Assembly (NCBI GenBank): GCA_012845835.1
Contig: JABAKD010000023.1
Location: forward strand, 16,302,702-16,366,701
DNA: 64,000 nucleotides
Direction: 5' to 3'
DNA from: Undaria pinnatifida
Taxonomy: Eukaryota > Sar > Phaeophyceae > Laminariales > Alariaceae
The notes under the pieces are model-generated. The model ran no database searches, was not told the DNA's origin, and saw only the letters and a list, made by a program, of their open reading frames with translations. Numbering within the stretch: position 1 is the first letter of the stretch; the number at the start of each line of letters is the position of its first letter. The position numbers and the translations under genes were made by a program. Positions 36,735-47,379 of the stretch are shown in pieces.

Positions 36735-37190
36735 TTTAGTGTGTGGGCATTTTTGGTTGACGTTGTAGGCTTCGTTATCGAGTTGGTTCAGAGTGGTGTT
36801 TTCGAATACGTATTATTTTGTGTCCGCGTGGTTGTTTTAGTTGATGTTCTAGGCTTCGTTATCGTGTTGTTTCAGAGTGGTGTTTTTGAACACGTTTTAT
36901 TTTGTGTTTGCGTGGTTGTTGCTATACGTATATGTTTTGGGTGATGTTCTAGACTTCGTTATCGTGTTGTTTCAGAATGGTGTTCTCAAACACATATTAT
37001 TTGTGTCCGCGTGGATGTCGTTACACGGCTATTTTTGGGTTGATGTTCTACGCTTCATTATCGTGTTGTTTCAGAGTGGTGTTTTTGAACACGTATTTGT
37101 GTTCGCGTGGTCGTTGCTATACGTGTATGTTTTGGGTGATGTTCTAGACTTCGTTGTCGTGTTGTTTCAGAGTGGTTTTTTCAAATACAT
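36735..37190 (+). repeat. ~100-bp tandem repeat, about five units
   Basis: Units contain TTCGTTATCGTGTTG, TTTCAGAGTGGTGTTTT and a GTGT..GCGTGG.TGTTG block, spaced 95-110 bp (near 36765, 36850, 36950, 37050 and 37150). A frame open through two units is repeat-derived. Confidence 0.85.
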
Positions 37191-37249
37191 ACTATTTTGC
37201 AGTGGTTGGGGGGGGGGGGGGGCTGTTGTGCATATCCGCAAAACGTATT

Positions 37250-38325
37250 GATATACGCCGAGAAAACGGCTTCGGGGGGCTAAAAAAGTTGCGAGGGACG
37301 TTTGGAAATTTCAACGTTCCCCCTCGCGGCTTTTGTCAAGTATGGTTATATGCATATTTATCCCTGGAGATAAACATGCAACAACCAACCTTGACAACTA
37401 TGGGTTGTAGTGGTATCTTTTTGTGATAAATGTATTCCTGGAACATTTAACTCCCATGGTGAGCCGCCTTCTAGGCTATTATATATGATTAAGTATGGAA
37501 ATAGGGCAATGTCATTGTGGCAACCGTGCGGTTCCAGCATTACAACGAGGGTGTTCGAATCAAAGAGCGCTAGTTTATCTCATTTACCTCGGGGATAGGT
37601 GCTGACAGCCCCTAAAACGCGGCGGGATTTCTTCTGCTGGCGGTTGGTGCGATGCCGCTGTGAGCTGCCACGCTACGCGCGTAGGCTGTTGCCTGTCCTG
37701 ACGCTCTTTTCTCGAAGTAACCTGCGGGTATGCCAAGCGAGCTCACCAGGTAGCTAACAGCACTGCTGTAGTGCCTTTCTGCTGAGTAACACATTTGTTT
37801 TGAGGTCGATCTGTGACAGGGTGTACCTACATTTACACGCGCTCGATGGCACCGGACTCGTACATTCCAGGTACTACACTACAGCTGCTGCTGCAAGTCA
37901 GACGACAACCAAAATGCTTTCGTGTGCCTCGCCTGGACGGCTGTTTACCTTCATCGTCTTGTAGGTTTGATGGTTATTGGAGTCCTGCGGTCCTGCGTGT
38001 GTATAGACGATGCTTCTGCATCAAAACATCGACCATACTGGATTTCAACGACTATTGCGAAGCACCGATCGGCTCTCGGGCTTCCACAAGCTACGTGCAT
38101 TCCATGTTGAACTAATGCACGCGCCTTCCCAATTTTCCACCGAAAACGACGGAGGGTACCAAACTAGGCGAGGTCAACATGGAATTGCTGCTCCGGTCGC
38201 AACGCCATCAATCCGTCAATTCGTCGGAGGCGCGCTGAGAACACAATATCCATACAAGGCTGCATACGAGAGTGAATCTATACACCTTTCCTATCTCGCC
38301 CCCTAACCGCAGGGTACACGTCAGA
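37250..38325. other. anonymous sequence
   Basis: Apart from a G run at 37207-37222 I see no repeat, RNA or gene signature. The longest frame (100 codons, 37813-38115 on +) is unrecognised. Confidence 0.4.
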
Positions 38326-38329
38326 AATA

Positions 38330-41300
38330 ATAAGGAATCGCGTGTAAATTACTGCAATCCAGCTCTGGTTTGACGTCATTGTCGAGTGCACAGGGATACA
38401 TGATGACGCTAACGTTGGTGGTCAATCGCGGAACCCGTGCGGTTCTCGTTAGTTGAGTCAAAATGTCCTACGCCGCTTACGATTGTTGGCAAGCACACGG
38501 AATCGCGTGCTGTCATCGTGCTCCGCAGTTCGATACAAGCGTGCATTCGCCGGAGGTTTGACGGTATGGCTGGATGTGTAGATGGAAAAATGAAGTAATA
38601 TAGTGGCGCCAACGTTGATAGTAAATCGTCGTACCCGTGTCCTTCTCGTGAGTTGAAGCAAAAGTCCTACGCCGCGAAAAATTTCGACAAGGCTTAGGAA
38701 TCGCGCATGTCATGCTGCTATCGGCCTCCGCGGCTCGGCACAAGCGTACACGCCGGAGGTTTGAATTCTTTGTCGAGGGTATAGGGATACGTCAAGACAA
38801 AGGGCCGTTAACGTTGGTGGTCAATCGTCGAACTCGCCTCGTTCTCGTGGGGTAAGGCAAAAATTCCTACGCCCGCATCGAGCGTGCCGTGCTGTAATCA
38901 GGCTCCGCGGTTCGATCCACGCCTGCGCGGCGGAGCGTTGACGGTACCGTTGAGTGCGCAGAGACACATGAAGCCATAATAACGACAACATTGGTGGTAC
39001 ATCGTCGTAATCGCCCCGTTCTCGTGAGCAAAAAAAGCTCCAACGCCCAGATAAATGTCGGCAAGGGTAAGGAATCGAGCGCATGTCATGCTGCAATAGG
39101 ACTGCGCGACTCGATACAAGCATGCACGCCGGAGGTTTGACATGTCGAGTGCACAGGGATACACATGAAGATTTCATGATGATAACGTTGATGGTAAATT
39201 TGAGCAATCGCCCCGTTCTCGTCCATTATATGAAAAAAATACTCCGACGCCGAGATAAATGTCGGCAAGGGTAAGTAATCGTGCGTGTCATGCTGCAATC
39301 GGGCTCCGCGACTCGATACAAGCGTACACACCGGGAGGTTTGAACTCGTTGTCGAGTGTACAGGGATAGATGAAGAAATAATTACGTTACGATTGGTGGC
39401 CAATCGTCGTGCTGTTATAATCGCCCCGTTGTCGCGAGTTGTAAGCGAAAAAAACACCAACACAGAGATCAAAGGCGCACGAAAACAAATTTCCTGGATC
39501 CCCCCATCGGCCGGCCCGAAAAAAAAGCTTTTTTATCAAACAAAACGGGTGTTTCGAAGCCTTTTTTTACGCCTGTAGATTACCAAGACGTTGTCCAAAC
39601 GACACGTGTATGTCGTTCGCGCGTTGTTGCTGCCTGACATACGCTGTCGAGGCTGATCAATGATGAAGTGACTTGTCTAGTACCCAGTTCAAGGTCAGGT
39701 AAGTGTATAGGAACTAGTGTTGACTCGTTCTTTATATAGGAATTAGTATACGTGAGGAACCCCCCCCCCCTCCCCCTCGGCCGGCCCGGAATGAAAAAGG
39801 GGAGTGTGGGTCCAGCATGTGATTTTCGTGCGCCCTTGCTGAGATCAATGTCGGCAAGGGTAAGGAATCACGCGAGTCATGGTGCAGTTGGGTTCTTCGG
39901 CTCGTTACAAGCGTATACGCCGCAAGTTTGGTGTCATTGCCGGGTGTATAGGGATATGTAAAGATCAAGTGCTGCTAACGTTGGCGACCAATCGTCGTAG
40001 TAACCCCGTTGTCGCGAGTTGTAAGCAGAAAAAGCTCCAATGCCGAGATGTATGTCGGCGAGTGAAAGGAATTGCGCGTGTCATGCTTCAATCGATCTCT
40101 TCGACTCGAAACAAGCGTGCGCGGCGGTGGTGTGACGGTACGGTCGAGTGCACGGGGATACATGAAGCCGTATTATCGCCAACGTTGGTGGTCAATCGTC
40201 GTAATAACCCCGTTCCCGTGATTTCAACTAGAAAAAAGCTCCTTTGCCGAGATAAATGTCGGCAGGCGCAAGGAATTGCGCACGTGTCATGCTGCGATCA
40301 GGCTCCGTGACTCGATACAAGCGTGCACGCCGGAGGCTACATGTAGTTGTTTGGTGCACAGGGATACGTGACGCAATAAATACGGGAAATATTTTGGTCA
40401 ATCGTCGCAATATAATCTCGACGTCGTGAGTTATAAACAAAAAAGCTCCGACGCCGCGATAAAAGTCGGCAAGGACAAGGAATCGCGCGTGTCTTGCTGA
40501 AATCGGCCTCCGCAGCTCAATACAAGCGTACACACCGGAGTTTTGATGCCATTCTCGAGAGCATAGGGATACATGAAGATAAAATGCCGCCAACGTTGGT
40601 GTTCACTTATCGTAATCGCCCCGTCCTCGTGAGTTGAGACAAAATCTCCAATGCCACGAGAAATGTCGATAAGGGTGAGGGATCGCGCGTCTTACGTTCG
40701 ATTCAGGCTCTTCGGCTCGATACAAGCGTGCACGATGGTGGCTTGACCGTACAGTCGACTGCACGGGGATACATGAAGCCGTATTATCGCCAACGTTGGT
40801 GGTCAATCGTTGTGACAGCCCCGTTGTCGTGAGTTATAAGCAAAAAAAGCTCTTACGCCGAGAAATATTTCGGCAAGTGTAAGGAATCGCGCACGTGTCA
40901 TGCTGTAATCGGGCTCCCTGACTCGATACAAGCGTGCACGCCGTACGTTTGACGTAACCGTCGAATTCACAGGGATACATGGCGCTTTTTAAACGCCAAA
41001 GAGTTTTGGTCAACCGTGGTAATCCGTGATAATAAACCCCGTTGTCGTGAGTTACAGGGAAAAACTCCAACACCGAGAAAAATGTCGGCAAGGGTAAGGA
41101 ATGGCGCCAGCCATCCTGTAATCGGCCTCCGCGACTCGTTACAAACATACACACCGGAGATTTGACGTCATTGTCGAGTGACCACTAATACATGACGCCA
41201 ATTAAACGCCAACGTTTTTTGGTCGACCGTCGTAATAACCCCGTTGTCGTGAGTGCAACAAAAAAAACTCCTACGCAGCGATTGATGTCGGCAAGGGCAA

Positions 41301-41960
41301 GGAATCGCGCGTGTCATGCCGCGATCGGCCTCAGCGGCTCGATACGAGCATACACGCCGGAGGTTCGATGGCATTTTTTATTTTAGAGGGATGCAGAGAG
41401 TAATAATAACGCCAGCGCTGGTGGTCAATTGTCAAAATCGCTCCGTTCTCGAGAATTGTAGGCAGAAAAAGCTCCGACGCCGATATAAACGTTGACTAGG
41501 GTAGCGAATCGCGCATGTCATGCTTCAATAGAGCTCAGCTACTCGATACCAGCGTACACGCCGGGGCTTTGAAGTCGAGTGTGCAGGGATAAATGAAGAT
41601 ATTATGACGATAATGCTGGTGACCAATTGTCGTAGTTGCCCCGCTCTTGTGAGTTTTACGCAAAAAAAAGTCCTACGCAGACATCTATGTCGGTAACGGT
41701 GAGGAATCACGCGCGCCATGCCGCAATCGGGTTCCGCGACTCGATACAAGCGTGCAAGGCGGGGGTTCGATGTCTATGTCGAGTGTCCAGGAATACAAAA
41801 CACCATGGTAACGCCAACATTGGCGGTCAATCGTCGTAACATCCCCTTGGTCATCAATTATAACCGAAAACTAGCTTTTTCGCCGCGGTAAACGTCGGCA
41901 AGAGTAAGTAATCGAGCATGTCACGCTGCAATCGGGCTCCACGGCTTTTAAGTCGTTGTC
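38330..41960. repeat. ~205-bp satellite array, about 17 units
   Basis: A diagnostic CAGGGATACATGAAG word recurs near 38393, 38780, 38960, 39155, 39361, 39950, 40155, 40360, 40565, 40767, 40970, 41180, 41390, 41585 and 41790. Spacing is 195-210 bp where uninterrupted. Other unit landmarks are AACGTTGGTGGTCAATCGTC, AAATGTCGGCAAGGGTAAGG, TCGATACAAGCGTGCACGC and GGAGGTTTGA. The array includes the transposon at 39473-39840. Most frames predicted here run through the repeat and are not genes. Confidence 0.93.
39473..39840. mobile_element. 368-bp miniature inverted-repeat transposon inside the satellite
   Basis: Identical octamers GAGATCAA flank it (39465-39472 and 39841-39848). Terminal inverted repeats share GGCGCACGAAAA (AGGCGCACG on the left; AGCAAGGGCGCACG on the right, opposite strand), and an inner inverted pair TCGGCCGGCCCG lies near 39511 and 39778. 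An 8-bp duplication suggests hAT-type integration. The two ends differ by a few bases, so the exact border could shift by 2-3 bp. Confidence 0.85.
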
Positions 41961-42259
41961 TTTGAGCGGAGCAGCTTAATGACCTTCCAAGACCACAAAA
42001 ATAGATCCTGATGAACTGCCGTACGCACCACGAGCTAGAGCCACGACGAACAAGACTGGCGATATTCAAAGTTATATCCGCACCCGTTCCGACAAGGATT
42101 CTTGTATTGGGATGCGATCAATGCCGTTTCTTGTATGACTGCAGTTGGTGCATGTTTTGTTGCCCAGTTTGCGACCTGTAGTTCTCACCAAACGTTTTGC
42201 TCTGTTTTTATTAATCGGAGCCTGAGTATATTCTAAACATGTTGAAATACATTTCCTCT

Positions 42260-42475
42260 TATGAGATCGAAGATTTCGTCGAAACTCATCTTTGCAAGCT
42301 ATGTGTGACACACTCCGATTGCGCGTATTACTGAGTGTGTGTGTGCTCATTGAGGATATAGGTCGGCGGCTGCCCTTACATTTAGCGTGTACCACGGTCA
42401 ACAGGGTGATGGTAACCAATTTGTGCACGAAACTATAAAACCCGTACTTGAGAGGAAAAGAATCTGACGGCAAGG
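42260..42475 (+). repeat. dispersed repeat R4, copy 2
   Basis: Second copy of the repeat described at 34140-34370, running directly into the CCCGGAACTTCTG array. Confidence 0.75.
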
Positions 42476-42488
42476 TTGTGTTCTGTAG

Positions 42489-42780
42489 GGTACGTAAAAA
42501 CCGTACCCGCGGTATTCACCCCGGGTATTACCCTTTAAAGAACGTCTGGAAGTTCTGTAGGGCATTCATACCGGTACCCCCAACTTCTGGTGTTCTGCAC
42601 GACATTCACACCTGTACTCGGAACTCTGCAAGTTCTGTACGCCCGTGGCCAAGTTCTGTAAGATTATCATACCCTTACCCGGAAATTCTGTGATTCCTGT
42701 AAGACTGCTTGTGGCACAATACCCGGGGTACGGGTATACCATCGTTGCGATACCCGGGGAGCTCTGTACTCATTCAGGTT
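42489..42780 (+). repeat. array of ACCCGGAAnTTCTG words, left block
   Basis: Starts TAGGGTACGTAAAAACCG and continues with GTTCTGTA…CATTCATACC and TACCCGG units of about 40-50 bp, likely the subterminal part of a transposon. A near-identical start occurs at 45453. Confidence 0.7.
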
Positions 42781-42799
42781 TAATTCGAAAAGTGTAGTA

Positions 42800-43320
42800 T
42801 GCATTAATTAGGGTGTCATGTTTTGTCAACCGCACAAACCGAACACCGAACACAGCAAGCAGTACGTATCATACAATAAGAGCACCTACAGGTTGTTGAT
42901 GTTTCTTTCCTTTCTAAGGGCACGTATTAACGTAATAAGGAAGGATACTTTTGAATCGAAACTATTATTTTTCAATGAATCGAATTGAGTTCGATTCCAG
43001 TTGTTTGAAACAACGATTTTTTTCCTCCTATCGGGAAACCACGAATTGCGTATTGTCAATGTTTTTTTTTTCCGATCGGAATTACAATAATGCAGATCTC
43101 GCTATCATATCATCGGAGTCTAGTAACTGTTCTCTGTTTTCGGTAGCTTTGCTTCTTTGTCGTGGCACTTGGCTTATCGAGCTAGTGGAAAAATTGGGCT
43201 TGCGACCGCCAATATTATTTTTTAGCCGCCACAGCCGGGGTACGCTATGGTATGATCTGTGTTACAGAAGAACAGTAGTAGTAGACGTATGTGTTATTTC
43301 CTATGAGTACATCAGTGTAT
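42800..43320. other. anonymous sequence
   Basis: A 158-codon frame (42951-43427) runs into the GC-hairpin repeat and has no recognisable domain. I do not call it a gene. Confidence 0.4.
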
Positions 43321-43324
43321 GCGG

Positions 43325-45235
43325 TACAAGGGCTCCGCTGCGCGGGCGGCTGACGCCGCCCGCTACGCTCGCGCAAGGAAGATTTCTACTAATAAATATG
43401 AAGTGGGCAGAAAGAAGAGGCCCATAATAATGATTTAGACAAGTGCAACTAGCGATTTGATAATGCCAAAAGCTACTTGTGCGGAGCTGATTGCCCTGTC
43501 TGTGCTGTGCTGCATGCTGGCGATGTCACGTTCTGATCGGCAGTAGTACGGATGTAATTTGCGAAGAAAAAATCACGAAAAGGACCGAGATGGAGAACAA
43601 AACCAACGACGAAAAAGCAAAAAGACGAGTACACACATGTACCAACGGTACCTGGTACCTGGTACTTCGCCCAATACCTGGTGGTACTCTGTGTGGTTCT
43701 AAAGAAAGCCCAGGGCTCCGCTTCGCGGGCGGCTGACGCCGCCCGCTACGCTCGCGCAAGAAAGAATGCAACTAACTGAAACATGCAAATAAATGGGGCA
43801 GGAAGAAGAGGCCCGTGATTATTTGGTGCGAATAGCGAAGTGATAATGCCAAGAGGTGCTTGTGCAGAGCTAATTGCCCTGCGCTGTGCTGTGTGCTTGT
43901 TGATGTCACGTTCTGAATGACAGTACGTGCGATATTTGCGGGGGGGGGGGGGGCATGGGGACCGCGAGAGGACTATCAACTGAAGAAAGCAAAAAGACGA
44001 GTACACAAAAACACGTACATAACTCTGGTATCTGTATCTTACCTGGTACTACAACTTCTACTAGTAACTGCTGCTGTATGTTCAAAAGAACGCACAGCGC
44101 CGCACGACACAGCACCGCAAAACGAAGGGCAAGGCACGGCACCGCACTGCGCTGCGCTGCCGAGCTCTATATATAGCCGAGCTGAACTGAGCTGAGGGTG
44201 CATTGTTTGTGATCCAACAACGTCATATTTACAAACCTGGTGTAGTATTAGTACCGGTACGTGGTATGATACTGGCATGTACGAACTAGTAAAAAAGTAC
44301 AGCAAAGCACGCAGCATGGCAAAGCACGGCAAAGCACGGCAAAGCACGGCAAAGCACGGCAAAGCACGGCGCTGCGCTCTGCTGAACTAGAGCTGCAGGG
44401 CATCGCAGGCACTGCACGGCGCTGCGTTGCTGTGAGCTATAGCGCTGCGGTGGGGTGCTGGGCGGCGTGGAGCTGATGAGCCAAACCCAGATCTCAGCTG
44501 ATGAAACTTCGTCAAGTACAAAACAAATGGTGGGAATCAAATGAAAGCTAAAGCTGGACCGTTCCGTAGGTAATGCACAGGCGGCAAATTAGCGGCAATT
44601 GGAAGGAAGTTCAACTTACTACACGAAAAGGAAGAAAAAATCGCGAAAAAGTTCAAAACCATGTTGGCAGAAAAACCAAATTTGCAGGAAGCAGCTGAAA
44701 AGTCAAGAAACAACAAAACGAGCAGAAACAAAAATAATAAAGGCCGAGCAAGAAACCAAAGAAAAGCTGGACCGTTCCGCAAGTAATGCACGGAGGCGGC
44801 GTCGAAGTGGACCCCCGGAGATGCCAGGGAGGTGCCAACCGAGCACTTTCAGAAAAAAAGATCCAAGTCTATATTCAACTTATTACGCAGAAAAAACACA
44901 GAAGGAAGGAAGCAAAAATCCCGAAAGGGTTCCAAAAAAACGTTTCGGCAACAAACAAATTTAGAGGAAGCAACTGAAAAAGTAAATAAACAACGGACAA
45001 CATAAGCAGAACTAAAAATAATGTGGCGGAGCAAGAATTCAAAGAAAAGCTGGACCGTTCCGCTAAACAACTGGAAAAACGAGCAGAACCAAAAATAATG
45101 TGGCGGAGCAAAAATTCAAAGAAAAGCTGGACCGTTCCGCAAGTAACGCGCGGAGGCGGCATCGTGGGACCCCCGGAAATGCCAGGGGTGCACCAACCGA
45201 GCACTTTCAGCATAAAGAAGTTAGTAAGTATATGT
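43325..45235 (+). repeat. dispersed repeat family A, partial direct copy
   Basis: Two GC hairpins (43342-43363 and 43725-43746), the CAGCACCGCA block (44090-44160), a CGGCAAAGCA tandem (44320-44370), the GCTGCGGTGGGGTGCTGGGCGG block, then three copies of AAAGCTGGACCGTTCCG (44763, 45046, 45123), the last two inside a 77-bp tandem duplication. It ends with the ATGCCAGGGGTGCACCAACC block. Confidence 0.85.
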
Positions 45236-45309
45236 CAATCGTAGTGATTGGAAATACGTTGACAATTGTGTCTTTTTTTGACCAGTCAATTTCTTTTTTT
45301 TTTCCGCCC

Positions 45310-45955
45310 CTTTTGAAGCGGGTATTTACCCGGAAACTACCCGTAGCCGGGAATTCTGCGAGTTCTGTACAACCCTACTCGTACCCGGAACGTCTGTGAG
45401 TTCTGTACGACATTCATACCCAAACCCGAACTTTCTATTCTCGTTCTGTCTGTAGGGTACACACAAAACAATACCCGGGGTATTTACCCGGGTATTGCCC
45501 TGTAAATAACTTCAGAAACTTCTGTAGGACACTCATACCCGTACCCGGAACTTCTGGGTGTTCTGTACCCCGGTGCCACAAAGACCCGGGGTACGGGTAC
45601 AGCATGTTCATACCTGCCCGGAACTTCTGGAACTTCTGCACGCCCGTGCCACAATACCCGGAAGTTCGAGAAGTTCATTAAGACTTTCATACCCGCAACC
45701 GGAACTTCTGGAAGTTCTGTAAGATTTTCATACCCGTACCCGGAACTTCTGCGAATTCTATAAGACCCGTGCCACAATACCCGGGGTACGGGTACAGCAT
45801 GTTTAGTACCCGCCCGGAACTTCTATGAGTTCTTTATGCCTGTGCCACACTACCCGGAACTTCTGGAAGTTTTGCGACACTTCCATACCCGTACCCGAAA
45901 CTTCTGGAAGTTTTGCAAGACCCCCATACCCTTACCCGGAATCCACAAACCCTAC
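45310..45955 (+). repeat. array of ACCCGGAACTTCTG words, right block
   Basis: Around fifteen units of CATACCCGTACCCGGAACTT / CTGGAAGTTCTGTAAGAC type, 35-50 bp each. A fresh element-like start TAGGGTACACACAAAACAAT lies at 45453 and a matching end (opposite strand TAGGGTTTGTGG) at 45953, so 45453-45953 may be a small element on its own. Confidence 0.75.
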
Positions 45956-45990
45956 ATAACTTGAGCGTGGAATATATCACGTATCACGTA

Positions 45991-47075
45991 TCCTTATTAT
46001 ATAATACGCTTAGGTGGTCGTGACGTTTTTTTGGATCTTTGAAATATCTTGGTCTAAACACCTCCCCCACAAAAGCGGTGACTCCTGAGCTCCACTCGGC
46101 CTCAGGCGGCCTCGCGGTGCCGCCACGTACCATCCGCACAGCAGCACTACGACATGCCGGCGAAAGAACGGGCGTCGGTGCCCCACCTCGGCGAGGGTGG
46201 AGCGTGGAAATCGCCCTCCCGGGGACGGCTCGCTTCCCCCCCCCCCGCTTTTTCTTCGTCGCTGCCTGCTATTTTTTTTTTTTCGAACTCCAACTATATT
46301 GAACTTTCGAATTGCTTTTGGGCCACTTGAGCCTTGGACAAAGCCATGGACACGAGACCACAAGCGCGCCTGCGTCAACAGCAAGCACAACAACACCAGG
46401 ACCAATCACAGCAGCGTCCAGCCGTCGCCGTTCGCCGTGCGCAGAATCGGCAACGCGAGCGTTTTTCGCTTGGCCTAACAATGGCGAATCCCGCCCAGCC
46501 CGAGAGCATTGTAACCAACAAATCGGCTGCTGCTCGCCTGTCAGGTGTATATTTCTCTACGTACTACTGCTGCATTGCTGTACTGCTGTACTGGGTAGGT
46601 TCGTGGGTGCATGGTGGGTGGTGGGTGGGTGTTGGGTGGTGGGTGGGTGGTGGACGGCGGCTCGCCCGCTCCCCGAGATGGCCGAGTATCGTCAAAAAAG
46701 GAATTCCCCCCCGTCTGTTTCCTGTTTCATACAAGGTCCTCAAGAACCAACCAATTAACTGCGCCGCGCGTACCAGGTGTACTGCTGTACGTACTGCTGC
46801 ACTGCTGTCCTGCTGTATGTAGTAAAGGTTTGGTCGGTGGGTGGGTGGAGTGTACACTGCGTCGTCCGTGGTGGGTGGGTGGGCCGTTCTGTACGTGGGA
46901 GTCTTTTTGCGTCATGTGGGCGATGAACCTTTTTTTCTTGTTTCAAAAATTCCAGCCCCCCACTGGTGCTTGGGAGTACCATCGTCCCCACTGCTGAACT
47001 TCTCTGTCCTTAACTACCGTACGTACTGCTGCACTGCCGTACTGCTGCCGTGTTATCTTTTTTTTTGGAATACTT
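45991..47075 (+). mobile_element. Helitron, copy 2 (3' end missing)
   Basis: Starts TCCTTATTATATAATACGCT after an A, matching the other copies. It contains a CTCCCGGGGACGGCT block, a possible captured coding piece (46334-46560, glutamine/arginine-rich), one GTGGGT-rich block (46600-46670) and another (46830-46890). It loses similarity at about 47075, before the hairpin and CTAG end, where the zinc-ribbon-like gene copy 1 unit begins. Confidence 0.75.
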
Positions 47076-47379
47076 ACATAAACTTAATTACTTAGTCCTC
47101 GACCCCCTCGGAGGTCTCGCTCGGCATATCCTCCCCCCTCTCAGCCCTTCTCAGCCCGTAATTGCCGAAAAGAAAATTAGTTGCTGGGGAAAAGAACCGT
47201 CCCGAAGTTCTTTGCCTTCCTTGCTTTCCCTAATTCTTATAGCTCTCATTCTCTGATCTTTTTACTGCTTGCTCTCTGATATTTTTATTTTGCTTTTTCA
47301 GCAACTTCTTTGTTGTACTTTTACATTTGAAGTTGGCCAATTGCTGGCTGTTGAGAGGGAATTGCCGTTGACGGCTGCA

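Noticed and set aside
38400-41900. Many 60-140-codon frames on both strands
   Set aside because: They track the ~205-bp satellite period and have no domain content.
42951-43427. 158-codon plus-strand frame
   Set aside because: Its last third is the GC-hairpin repeat and the rest has no recognisable domain or splice support.
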